DNA of 64,000 bases. Source: Takakia lepidozioides. Lineage: Eukaryota; Streptophyta; Takakiopsida; Takakiales; Takakiaceae. Below the pieces are notes generated by a model. The model saw nothing but the letters and a program-made list of their open reading frames with translations. It ran no database searches and was not told the DNA's origin. Positions 20,642-31,811 of the stretch are shown in pieces (position 1 is the first letter of the stretch; the number at the start of each line of letters is the position of its first letter). The position numbers were made by a program, and so were the translations under genes. Location of the stretch: NCBI GenBank assembly GCA_030704615.1, contig CM060734.1, forward strand, positions 38,828,042-38,892,041, read 5' to 3'.

Positions 20642-22373
20642 TGAACTGGAGTATATTTCAATGGCTTATAATGCTCCCATTAGTTCTTCTGAGATTGCGG
20701 AGCAATTGAACATTTAAATGGATATAAAGCTGGTGGACCTGATGGTATTGTCAACGAGCTTATCAAGCACAGTGGCGATCCCATGATAGAGGCCCTAGTT
20801 CTCCTCTTTACCCTTTATCTGGAAGACTGAAATGATCCCCTTTCGCTGGCGACAGGGGGTCATTGTCAATCTATACAAGAAGGGTGACAGAGAAGAACCG
20901 GGGAACTACTGTGGCATCACGCTCCTCAATGCTGTTGGCAAGACATTCTGCAGAGTTATAAGTACTCGTCTCGAGGTTGATATGGAGTCTAGAGGTTGTT
21001 TCCACGAAGGCCAAGCTGGCTTTCGGCGAAACAGGGGCTGTGTGGATCATATCTTCACTCTAAGCCAGATTATCTAGGGAAGGAAAAAAGAAGGGAAACC
21101 CACTTATGTTTTTTTCCTGGATGTCAAAAAGGCTTATGACACAGTGTGGAGAGATGGCCTATGGTTCCGCCTCTGGTCTTGTGGGATGAAGGGAAAGATG
21201 TGGAGAGTTGTCCACAACTTGTATGCTCACACCAAAAGCTGTGTCATTGTTAACGGACAGAAGTCCAACTTCTTTGACATAGACCAAGGTGTAGCTCAAG
21301 GATGTACTCTCTCCCCACTGCTCTTCAATGTTTTCATCAATCAACTCCTCGAGGATGTGGAAAGTGAGGGATTTGGGTTAAGGGTGGGTGATACCACCAT
21401 ACCAGCCCTTATATTTGCGGATGACTTCGCAGGCATAGGGGAGACTCCAACCAATCTCCAGGAGTTGATTGATTGTGCGAAGAGATACTTTGATCTTTGG
21501 GGGCTAGAGGCTAATGTCAGCAAATGTGCAGTGGTAGCATTCAACAACAGAGGAGAGGGAGGAAGTGATCTTAAGTGGCAGTGGGGTAGCCAAGAGATCC
21601 CGGTCCTCCCTTCCTACACTTACTTGGGCGTTGAGTTTTCCTCCAATTGTAATTGGGATGCACATATCCGGAAAGTTGTTCAAACTGGCAAGGGCAAAGC
21701 TCTGGGGCTCACTAAATTTTTCCACTGCAGAGGGGTCAACTCTGAGGTTAAGAAAACCATGCTTTGTCGCGTTATTAGACCTGCCTTGGAGTACGGATCT
21801 GCTATATGGGTTGATAACTCCAACCAGGCTAAGTCTCTAGAATCCATTCAAGTGGGGGTGCTTAAGGAGTGTATGTCAGCATGCTCCAAAACAGCCAATG
21901 TGGTTGTTCGGGGTGAGTTTGGCATTCCGTCCTTAAGCTCCCGACGAGATGAATTCAAGGTCAGATGGTGGGGTCAGCTACAACATATGCCTGGCAACAC
22001 CAGATATCCTAAGTTAATCGACTCTATATCTTGGAAACAGGACCGCCCTGTCAAACAGGCTAAGTCTTGGCAGAAGAGAGTAGAAGAGATTCTCAAGGAC
22101 CTGGACCTGGATCCGCAAGTCTTGACCCTGCTGGATAAATCTGACTTAGAGGCTGTAGTGTCCTCAGCCATGTCTGTTGCCATGAGATTGTCTGATGAAA
22201 ATGAAGTTAGGCAGAAAACTTCCCTGAACTTGTTTCCAGTCACTGACATGGGGGAGGAAATCTTGGATGACCTCAAGGGTCTACCCACTCTCGGCACTAG
22301 ACTGAAATTTAAACTCAGGGCAGGAAGCCTACCTTTGAACAGCAAACAGAAGCAGAGAGGAAATGGAGAGTAA
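20642..22373 (+). pseudogene. LINE reverse transcriptase domain (interrupted)
   Basis: Reading through the linker gives SPDELEYISMAYNAPIS, then YKAGGPDGIVNELIKHSGDP, then (20,832 on) RWRQGVIVNLYKKGDREEP, NYCGITLLNAVGKTF, GQAGFRRNRGCVDHIFTLSQ, a TAG at 21,075-21,077, FFLDVKKAYDTVWRDGLWF, GVAQGCTLSPLLFNVFINQL and the catalytic IFADDFAG. These are RT blocks 0-5 in order, and the thumb follows to 22,370. A TAA at 22,371-22,373 cuts off the Cys-His tail. Frameshifts near 20,636, 20,705 and 20,815 separate it from the endonuclease frame. Confidence 0.9.
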
Positions 22374-22760
22374 AATTGCCCGCTGTGTGGGCAATCTGAA
22401 GATAGTATTCACTTTCTGATACACTGTCCGGGGTTCTCTCACCAAAGAGACGCTCTCTTCAATTCTATCAAGGGAATTGTGCCTCTACACCCGTTTAACA
22501 ACTTTGAAAGTCTCGAGGCTGAGCCAAAAGCCCAGGCCCTCCTGAGGCCTAGTTTTTGGGCAAATCACACACAGCAGATTGATGCTTGTGTGAAGGGATT
22601 TCTAGAGGATATCTGGAAAACCCGGATTAATTCTATATATGATGGTAAGTCACACTACCAACGTCAGCCCCTGACAGAGGTAGGTTCTGTCCCTTTTGTT
22701 CCCGCTCAAACTGGGCGCGGGGTCAATGGCCACAAGGCTACGGCAAACAACGTCTTATGA
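22374..22760 (+). pseudogene. LINE C-terminal Cys-His tail
   Basis: In the same frame as the RT, beyond the TAA, the sequence reads NCPLCGQSEDSIHFLIHC and continues PFNNFESLEAEPKAQALLRP and SFWANHTQQIDACVKGFLED. It ends in a stop at 22,758-22,760. The C-x2-C ... H-x4-C pattern is the zinc-knuckle-like end found in many LINE ORF2 proteins. The last ~250 bp are the part duplicated inside a P450 intron at 43,229-43,490. Confidence 0.85.
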
Positions 22761-22766
22761 GTACAA

Positions 22767-22783
22767 TATAAGGGCTTGGCAGT
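22767..22783 (+). repeat. LINE target-site duplication, right copy
   Basis: Exact copy of TATAAGGGCTTGGCAGT at 18,023-18,039. Confidence 0.9.
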
Positions 22784-22849
22784 ATGAAATTGGTTAGTGT
22801 CTCAAGGTGCAGATGAAACATGCAAACATATTTAGATTGTAAGCAACAC

Positions 22850-23445
22850 CCACCAGTCAAACTCATCCTCAGAAGAGATTGATACACCAAAATTTCTCAG
22901 GGTTGTTGGTGCGCAGGCTTTTGTCAAGGGCTTGATATCATCATCGGTCAACCCAAAGTCAAAGTCATCAAGGTTCTACTTCAATCTCTCCATCTTGTCT
23001 GACTTAGGAATGACAATTGTCTTGTGCTCAATGCCCCAGCGCAGCGCAATTTGTGCCGGTGTCTTGTTGTACTTTCTTGGCAATCCATGTAGTGTGTTTA
23101 TAGTGTGTGTGAGAGAGAGAGGGAAACAAGAGATCACGCCTTACATAGAGTAGTGAATCACAACTGAAGTCAATAATTCATAAGGGAGCACTTAGGGAAG
23201 ATGCAGACCTGAAGAACAACGTCATCAAGACACGAAACGGTGCCCAACAAATTCCGTGTTATCAACCCCACCACCCAATGGCGTGTGGGCAGTGACAGCT
23301 ATCCCATGCTTCTGGTAGAAATTCACCAATGATTCACGCTGGAAGTAAGGATAGGTTTCGATGCTGGCTTAATCTTTGAATATGCAAGGAAGTCCCGGGT
23401 CAAAAAGATGTTGTAATTACTGCCAAACACATGCCGATTAGAAAG
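22850..23445 (-). pseudogene. Aldo-keto reductase pseudogene (aldose-6-phosphate reductase type)
   Basis: Read leftwards, about 23,445-23,210 gives SNYNIFLTRDFLAYSKIKPA, then (shifted) ETYPYFQRESLVNFYQKHG, IAVTAHTPLGGGVDNTEFVG, and after a 1-nt insertion TVSCLDDVVLQ to a CAG|GTCTGC donor at 23,210. A second piece (about 23,085-22,853) gives KYNKTPAQIALRWGIEHKTI, VIPKSDKMERLK-stop-NLDDFDF and LTDDDIKPL. The AHTPLGGG and IPKS-K-ERLKEN signatures match the plant NADPH-dependent mannose-/sorbitol-6-phosphate reductase branch of the AKR family. Frameshifts, a TAG in the KxNLDDF block and missing N-terminal exons make it non-functional. Confidence 0.85.
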
Positions 23446-23499
23446 GAGAGAGCCCATCCTTGCTCGCACAGGGTCCGAGAAAGATGATGCTGGCTTGCT

Positions 23500-24960
23500 G
23501 GTCTACAATTTCAATCAAATGTCAATACATAGAAGATAAAGGTATAGAAAACTGCAGAGATGAGGATAAAATAGTACAAAAAGGAAAACTAGACCGGGAG
23601 AAAAGAGAGGAAGTGCAAGGATTCCCCTAAGCTTAGTCCCAAATATTACATCCAGAACATAATCAAAACAAGACCTTGTCAATTCCTGAAGTTCGCATAG
23701 CATGGACTTACAATTGCATCTGTCTCGCCAACAATATGCCGCTCCGTCATATCTCCTCGATGCAAGACCAGCAAGCACAAATCTGCATTGTGGGTTGAAA
23801 TCTCACCTAAGGTTAAGTTGGCAAAATAAAAAGGGTGGAAATAGATGGAAATACAGAACATAATTTTGGATGGGTATTAGGGACAACTTAACACACCAAA
23901 TTACCGTTATTATGGTTATTTTGAAGATGTTAGAAGGGGAATGGAGCCCATTATTGAAAGCCCATTAATATGCTAATAAGCCCGTTAAGAAGCTAAAAAG
24001 ATAACCACCATGAAGCCGAAGTTTAGGAGATCGCGCCATAATGACAGCAGCCAAAATTGAATCGAAATCACTTCATCGATGATACCATTGTTTCTCAGTA
24101 ACTCCAAGGAAAGTCAGCAACTCACTTCCTGGTGATGGAAGCATAAGGAAGGAGACTTCTCTCGTGTTCTTTTCAGCGAGTGAAGCCAAGTGATAATTCT
24201 TGGTCCATATCTGCTGAATTACAAAGACAACGCACACACACCAACAAAGGCATTTCAGGGAAGGTGTCTCACTAGCATAACTCGCCTTGAACTCATCGAC
24301 AGCCATACCACCCACCCTGGCTTTCACTTCACGCTGAAAAGTAAGTCTCCCGGGGACCTCTGTGCTTCTCTGCGAATTTACCACTTCCCTCTATTCCCCC
24401 CTTCAACTCGTCATGATGTCAATTGCATCCCCTCTCTTTTCTCCCATACCATAACCTCTCTCAATTTTCTATGTCAACGAGAGGGGAAAGAAGGAAAGAG
24501 AAAATAGAAGTTTGTTGCGACCACAGGAGTGCGTCACAATGTAACCCCCAGTCTAAGAAACCCAAACATTGCTTGGCGATGGAGTGCCTCATGCAGGTAG
24601 AATGCTAGTCAATTTGTTCCTTGTAACTGAAGCCCACTGCCAGGGAATTTCTCTACATTATCATTTCTTATATATCATAGTTACTGTATCTTCATTCAGA
24701 CTGCTGGCGCTCTCTGAAAAATGACAAGCATTTATGCTCACATGTATAGCGTATCTCTAAAGTGGCCATATTGTATACCTCAAGTAAGCCACTACGGGTG
24801 TTTTTTTCAGAAGTTTAGAGCTCAAGTAGGTTACTGAAGTTAAGCCAGCACACAATGGAAGACTGCTGACCGTGTGACACTTGAGCATTGGTGACAAAAC
24901 CCTGCCAATTCCTCACAACGTGTAGGGAATTCCAAAAATTCCCATTGTTTAATGGATCTC
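23500..24960. other. No recognisable gene
   Basis: Only short frames. The minus-strand frame at 24,073-24,384 is not similar to anything I know. This stretch may contain remains of upstream AKR exons or introns, but no AKR N-terminal motif could be identified. Confidence 0.4.
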
Positions 24961-24969
24961 AACTCACAA

Positions 24970-25260
24970 ATGCACCAACCTCTATAGGTATACCAAAGAG
25001 GATCACTTCTACATAATGACGATACCTCTACTAGCATATATAGCTAAGTTTCTTTGTAAATCAAGCGTTATACCTCTGTTGGTATACTAATCAGGGCTAC
25101 TACCTCATGACAATACCTCCACATAAATATACACTGATTTAGCAAAATTTATTTGTAAATCAAACGCTATACCTCTATAGGTATACCAAACAGGGAAACT
25201 ACCTCATGACAATACCTCTACCTACATATAGACTAATTTTGACTTAGTTTCTTTGGAATG
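24970..25260. repeat. ~100-bp satellite, three monomers
   Basis: Monomers are marked by the near-palindrome TATACCTCTATAGGTATACC or variants at about 24,978, 25,070 and 25,171. Linkers read CAGGGCTACTACCTCATGAC, AATACCTCTAC and TTTCTTTG(T)AAATCAAGCG. The order and private variants match the part of the larger array at about 30,660-30,940, so this is a copied sub-segment of that array. Confidence 0.85.
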
Positions 25261-25339
25261 CAACAGATGTCAATGGATCCCAATTCTTATTTTTTTGGCA
25301 GGTTCACAAATGTGTGCACGATATAGAAATGTCCAAACA

Positions 25340-28300
25340 AGAAGTCTGGACGCACCACTTGCAGGATATTTGACCCTAATTGTGCATCACAAAACAATGA
25401 GGATTCTTTAGTACAGAACTTGCCACAAATCCCGCGACGAGTAAGTGCATTTGTAGGGCATATTCGACAGCAAGGTGAGCGTTTTGCATATCCACCCAGA
25501 TTTGGATCTTCTTCAAGATCAAATGTACCAGCACCACCCCAAGGCCAAGGTCACGACGTCCAAGGTATGGCAAATGTACCAAGTCTTTGTGGACCTACTC
25601 AAATTGGCACTGTCAATGACTTGAATGTTTCTGTTCCTCTCGAAACATTTGCGAGTCGAGAACACAAAGAAGAAGACAGCCTCAAGCATCTTCTAATGTG
25701 CCTCCCAAAGATATTCAACGGCGCATCCATATGCTTCCAAGGTCAACAGAGTGGTCAACCTATCGTGAGGCTTTAACGCCATTGATTTCCAACTGGGTTC
25801 CAGACAACCCAGTTGTTTTGGTCTCTCTCAAAGCAAACCTTCAGTGGGGTGGGCAAATCTATCCCGAGCCATTCTGTCTTGGAACAGTGGAGTTTCAGAT
25901 TGCTGCCCACTTTGCACAACTTGAGCCTCATCGTCAAACACCTACACCACGTGTGACAGGGTGTTTTTTCAAACGGACCAGGAGAGCAACAGGCAAATAT
26001 TTTCTCGAGCCATTGATCCGAAAACGTGGGGCTCTATGGGGCCGATTGCCAACAACAACATTTGTTGTTTACATCCCTGATAGCAGCGAGGTTTCATATG
26101 TTCCTGATGTAAGCACAATCCCAAGTGATGGAATTGTTGCTTATCAACAATTCCTAAGAAATCCACCTAAGAAGAGGGATAGAAGGTGTAAGGAGGTTGA
26201 CAATGAAAGAAGGTCCAATGCCCATGGATGGCGATGTGGTAGTGCACAGATCAGACCTATGGAGATTGAAGATTCTCAATCTCGGTCCTCATCAAGCGAT
26301 GGTGAACCTTTTCATATGAGCCCACCACAAGTTCAAGATGTTCATCTCATCCAAGTGCCCCAAGATGTTCGAAGGGTCCAAAGGCCTTATGGTATGACAA
26401 CATCTCACATTGAAGTTGATAGTACGTCACAAGTACCAAAACGTGTCAGAGGTTCAAATGGGGTAAGGCCTTCTACGACCCTGCACACCGCGGGATTAAA
26501 CAGTGATGTGTCTTCGTTTGGATTGATAGAACAATCAAGTGACAATATTCCGACTAGCAGCCTTGGAGATTCAGATTCAGAATTTATGAGTGAGCCGCCT
26601 CGAGGTGGATGTAGGGACGTGCAACGGGGGAATGTCCAAGGTCACTACAATCTGGCATTACCTGCACCGCCAATCACAACAACGCATGTTGGTATGTCCT
26701 CCTCATCTAGTATGATTGTTAATGAGATGGACATAATCTCCTCAACACCCACTCATTGTACATGGGCAACTGAAGATGAAGTTCTCAACAAGATGGCAGA
26801 GACATTGATCAAACATCAAGAGGCATACTTCAAGGCATTGGGGGAACGTGATGTTAAATCTGCATATGAAGCACTTGATGTCCACAAGGATGAACAGGGA
26901 TCCCAAGCTTTTTGGTCAGCTTTTGATATGTTTAAAGTTGAGCTCCATACAGATTCTTTCAATGATGAAGTGTTGAGACGTATTGGTAACGAGCTCTTTA
27001 AAAGAAAAGAGCTTCGCAGGGGTTCCACTACATCTGAGGCTAATATCAGTAGGGTTACTATGCACCTCATGAGCATGTATAATCCTGGTGATATTCGAAT
27101 TCAGTTTTGAGCTCATGGTGCGACCTTTTTGGAAAGATTGGGATGCATGGGATCTAGCTATCTTTAAGTCCTCGAATGCTGGTCTATGTATCCCAACAGT
27201 AGAAGAGATTCTACAACACTACAACATCAATGGAGGTTCTCTAGGTGATGAAGATCACACCTTCAGTCAAAGAATTCATGAGACATTGAAGTTATCTGCT
27301 TTTACCAAATTTTCAAGGGCCCACCTTGAGCTTATGTGTTGCTCAGACAAAATTGAGACTCACCAAGATGAGGCGACACTTTTGCAATCAAGAGAGAAGG
27401 TTGATGAAGCCATATTGAAATACCAACGGTATTATATGAGTCAAATTGTTTTCAAGCCGTACAAAAGATGGTTGGGCTTTTCCAACATCACTATTACCAA
27501 GATTCCGGTGAGTTCATGCACTGTCATGATCGTATTTAATTTTGTAAGCTTGCTTTCATTTAGAATTAGACATTTCGAAGTTGTTGAAATTTCCGTGTTG
27601 TTTTTCAAGGTGACCCAAACGAAGGAGCTTCAAGCTTTCAACCTTCAATGGAATGAGATCAAACATGAAAGAGCTTGCTATAGACCAAAGGTTGAATTTA
27701 TTCATTCCAGCGGCATTGTTGAAAGATTGACTATCGATGAAGATGGTTTGCGTGATGCATGGCTTACAAATACTTGGAAGCAATTTTGGTCCACCTCTTT
27801 CGTAAGCAGTAAACACAAACTTTTTTCATGTCTTAAGATTATTTGTAATCTTTTGCTTTGATGCAAATTTTGCATACTTAGGGATGTTTTTTGTGATTTT
27901 TGTATTTTATGACAAACTTGAATTGTACTAGCAAAGACTGATGATTTTGTTGTTGGTTCACAGAGCTACAATTCCATATTTGAATATCCTGATAATCGTC
28001 AAGGAAAGTTGTTGCATCCAAAATTGGATTCTGAGGTCATACGCATAGACATTCAACTGGATGCGGTGAGATTTGGATTGCAAAGTCATTTGTTTTATAT
28101 TGACATGCATGAATTATATTTGAAGATACTCCCAAGACAGTCATTTCTTGTGTTTGAATGTTAGGTATCATTGTTGATTCTTACTATTTGTTTGTGTATA
28201 TTGCAGGCCAAAATGCTAGGGCATTTGATCTTCATGCTCGCATCGACCAAATTGGAAGTCTCAAGACCTTTTTCATTCGCAACTTTGGTCATGTTTTGTG

Positions 28301-29046
28301 ACCAAGTCCCCGAGTCCAAAAACATGTCCATTGGTGTGGAGTCCAAAATGAAAAAGGATTTAGAACGTGATTTTCGATTGGGCTGGGTTGCAAAATGGTC
28401 AATCTTAAATTGCCTTAGAAAATCAAGAGAGGAGGCAATGAAATTAATTCGAAGACTCCAAGAGGACGAAACACATGAAGACTTGGCTTGGACATTCTCG
28501 GATTTCAATCTAACAGAAGAAAATTGGGAATCTGAAGTTGAGCACAAGATTGGAGCCATTGTTTGGAGTCATCTTTTCAATGGACGCAATTTGATTGTGA
28601 AGGCAATGCAAGAGGGGTTTTACATGGCTGTGGAACAAGCACCATGTGCACCCACCATGAATGATTGAATGAAAGATAGTTTGAAAGGCATATCTCCTGA
28701 TACAATGCGTGTTGTATTCAATGGTGCTTGTGCAATTGAAGCAAGTGATTTCTTGAGGAAGTGCCGATTTGATGTATCTATATTGCCCCTCCAACAAAAA
28801 TGGTTTCGAGATTGTGTGGATCAAATGACCTATGCTGAGAGGTCTCGATTGGCTATTTTTATCACTGGATTGGAGTACTTTGGCGGCAAAGACATCAATA
28901 TACAACTTCTCAATCAACATGATTATCCATGCATTCAAGCAAGTACTTGCTTTCAAGTTCTATATCTTCCCCCATACAAGGATGCCTCAATGATGATGAC
29001 GAAGATTAACTATTCTACCATGGATAGTAGTTATGGTCGTGCATGA
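25340..29046 (+). pseudogene. Multi-exon HECT-type E3 ubiquitin ligase gene, nearly intact
   Basis: Model: exon A about 25,340-27,507; introns 27,508-27,609, 27,802-27,963 and 28,066-28,206; exons 27,610-27,801, 27,964-28,065 and 28,207-29,046. All junctions are GT-AG and keep codon phase 0. The C-terminus is a HECT domain: LGHLIFMLASTKLEVSRPFS (N-lobe), FNLTEENWESEVEHKIGAIV, MQEGFYMAV, ISPDTMRVVFNGACAIEASD, QQKWFRDCVDQMTYAERSRL, AIFITGLEYFGG and QASTCFQVLYLPPYK. The thioester Cys (codon 28,948-28,950) is retained. The first ~470 residues are unrecognised and Ser/Pro-rich. Lesions: a frame change near 25,600-25,690, an extra T near 27,105, and TGA at 28,666-28,668 followed directly by ATG. 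HECT proteins of this style occur in mobile elements. It converges with an integrase gene 2.8 kb downstream. Confidence 0.75.
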
Positions 29047-29159
29047 CATGTGGAGGTGAAGGGCTGTTTGAGTGTGAGTCATGGCTCAAACAGAGGGGTT
29101 GATTTTGTGGTATCATAGATAATTGAAGTGCTCTTGGAGTGGTACTGTGAGTGTGACAT

Positions 29160-29370
29160 CTGGTTGAATGTTAAGTGTTACAAGTTCGCTGAGTATATGT
29201 GAGAGTAAGAATCATGGTAAATGTGAGAATTCGAGTGCAAGTTCAAATGCAAGTGAAAGTTTGAGTGCGAGTTTAAGTTTGAGTGCGAAGTTGAGTTTGA
29301 GTGCGAGGTTAAAGGCAAGTTGGAATGTCAGTTCGAGTGCGAGTTCAAGTGCAAGTCTGGGTAGATTATA
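29160..29370 (+). repeat. Degenerate GAGTGCGAGTTTAAGTTT low-complexity tract
   Basis: A tract built from 6-mers GAGTTT/GAGTGC/AAGTTC. A Ser/Ala/Leu-rich frame is open through it, but this is a by-product of the hexamer repeat, so I do not call a protein. Confidence 0.8.
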
Positions 29371-29379
29371 GAGGGTTTG

Positions 29380-30320
29380 AATCTGAAGATTCCATGGCGT
29401 CCGGCCAGATCCAATCGTGTGTTAGAGAATGCCTTGTGGCGAAAGGATGAGATTTTATGAACGAAGCAAATCAACAAAGTATGAGAAGGGGTTAAGGAAA
29501 AAGAAGAGATGCAAAAGAAGATGATAGAGAGATGGAGGGAACTTGTCTTCCATTGATTATGTTTGTTTATATCTGTTGAGAAGGATTGAAGTAAAGAGAG
29601 ACACAATAGTGTCAAAGGGAGGAGAGAGTGGGAATATGTCTCTTTAAGTTCGCCCTGACCGAAAAGAGAGCTCAACAAGGAAGGAAAAGAGACGGGGGCA
29701 ACATTGGGGCAAGTGTCGTTGGCCCCCTTTTGTTTGTATTGGCTTTGGAGAGGTGTCATCTGGTTGTGGCCCATGGATGGGAATCCATTTTTGTTGTCGG
29801 TTGTTACATTTTCCAGCTGTTGGTGACTTTTGCACAGACGTCATCAATGGATGAGGATTTTGACAGTGAGGTATAGCTGCAGTCCCCTATCTTCTTGCAC
29901 CCATTAATGGAATGCTGCTATACTGCATATTTAATATGGTAAGTGGAGTACTCTACTATAAAATATTTACTGGTTAGTTTTACTTTCTTATGCGCTGTAT
30001 GAAGTGCTCTAATATGTTTTAGTCTTGGGGGAGAGGGTGGGAGAGAGGCCCACCTGCCGTATGATCAATTGGTCATGCCCTGTTGTTGTCCTTGAAAGCT
30101 AGTGAAATCTCACACATGTTTTAGGGTTTATCCAATGCCATATTAAGGTTTAGAAACATCCCCAGCATTACGCAACTGGCAATAAGAAAGTGGGTAAGGT
30201 AACATGTGTTCACTAATTTGGGCACTCCTATGGTCTTATGCAGATAAGTCTGAGCTTTTGCTGTGCGGGAAGTCATTTTTCAGCTGCGACCAGGGGCATA
30301 TAGACTGAATTATCTTAGGT
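29380..30320. other. No recognisable gene
   Basis: Spacer between the HECT gene and the satellite. No supported feature. Confidence 0.5.
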
Positions 30321-30324
30321 TTCT

Positions 30325-31045
30325 TTGTCTTCCAGACACTATATCTCTGTAGGTAAACCAAACAGGACTATTACCTCTTAACGATACCTCTACATGAATA
30401 CAGCCTGATTTATCTTGAGTTTCTTTGTCTATCATGCGTTATATCTCTGTAGGTATACTAAACAGGGCAACTACCTCATAACGATACCTCAACCTGCATA
30501 TAGGCTGATTTGACCAAGTTTCTTTGTAAGTCAGGCGCTATACCTCTGATGGTATACTAAACAGGGCTGTTGTCTTATGACGATACCTCCGCATAAATAT
30601 AGATTAATTTGGCAAACTTTTCTTGTAAAATGAAATACTATACCTGTGTAGATATACCAAACAGGGCTACAACCTAATGATGATACCTCTACTAGTATAT
30701 ATAACTAAGTTTCTTTGTCAATCAAGTGTTATACCTCTGTCGGTATACTAATCAGGGCTACTACCTCATGACAATATCTCTACATAAATATACACTGTTT
30801 GTGACATCAAATTTATTTGTAAATCAAACGTTATACTTCTGTAGGTATACCAAACAGGGAAACTACCTCATAACGATACCCTTACCTACATATAGTCTAG
30901 TTTTGACTAAGTTTCTTTGGAATCAAGCGCTGTACCTCTGTGAGTATACCAAACAGGGCTAGTACCCAATGACGATACCTCTACTTGCATATAGACTAAT
31001 TTACCAAAGCTAACTAAGTTCCATTGTAATCAAGCGCTATACCGA
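30325..31045. repeat. ~100-bp satellite array, seven to eight monomers
   Basis: Landmark TATACCTCTGTAGGTATACC or variants at about 30,341, 30,440, 30,538, 30,639, 30,730, 30,832 and 30,931, with a truncated unit at 31,038. Spacing is 91-102 bp. Each monomer holds two self-complementary signals (GGTATACC-like and ACGATACCTCTAC). It lies between the convergent HECT and integrase genes. Confidence 0.9.
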
Positions 31046-31811
31046 TACACCTGCGCAAAGGGCGTCCATTCAGTAGAGGTTGAAACTTGATTTGGGCATC
31101 AAAAAGTAGACTCCTAACCTATCATGCCAAGTGATACCATTCATCATCATACCTATCATACCTATCATCATCATGCCAAGTGTAAGGTTGTTGACCACTT
31201 ATGTGAGAAAAACAAATGTTACATGGAAGCAAAAAAATTCTACTTTGTGGTTGTACAGGCTACAGGAGTGTTCCAGAACCTGGAGAGATAGACCTCTTGG
31301 TGGCTATGGAAGATATGCAGCAGTTAGAGAAACCATGACTCCAATCAACAGAACACAAGTTAATAGATTTGAAACTCAAACTACATGGCATATAAGAGAC
31401 AAGGGTGCAGCTATAAGTCCTGGTTGAATATTCGTGTCTCCATGAGTGTATATTCAGATTTTTATTACTGTATGCAAAATTCTTAGATTATGAATAGAGG
31501 GTTCTTGAAAATGAGGCAAGTTGGTCATCATTGTCTTATATGTGGGGCAAACAAAGATTGTTGGAGATAAAAGGCGGCCTCATGAGCCTCACGTTGTGCA
31601 CTTTCCAATGAAACCTCACAACCCTCCAAAGATCGTGCAACCCAAGCCTTGCCCCCAAGTAGTATGGTTGGGAGATGATAATGGTTTAGGGTGTATGGTT
31701 CAATATGGACAATAGATATGATGAAGGGAAAAGATGACATTTATTTAAACAGAAATCCTCAAAGTACATGACATAAAACAATTATCTTTGAATATGATTG
31801 TCCCACTTGTT
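31046..31811. other. No recognisable gene
   Basis: Contains a short CATCATCATACCTATCATAC simple-sequence patch at about 31,133-31,175 and nothing else supported. Confidence 0.5.

Larger units (their letters stand above)
18040..22766 (+). mobile_element. Non-LTR retrotransposon (EN + RT LINE), near full length
   Basis: A 4,727-bp element bounded by a 17-bp duplicated target. Order: ~360-bp leader with three short hairpins, an endonuclease-bearing frame (to 20,641), a frameshifted linker, a reverse transcriptase, and a C-terminal Cys-His motif. It has no gag-like separate first ORF and no poly(A). The 3' end is GTCTTATGAGTACA, and a truncated sister copy at 43,229-43,490 ends at the same place. 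Three small indels (about 20,636, 20,705, 20,815) and stops at 21,075-21,077 and 22,371-22,373 break pol, so this copy is probably inactive but young enough to keep perfect TSDs. Clade not determined; the single-ORF layout argues against typical plant L1. Confidence 0.9.

Noticed and set aside
29168-29371. Ser/Ala/Leu-rich ORF
   Set aside because: Generated by a GAGTGC/GAGTTT hexamer tract; no start context and no non-repeat sequence.
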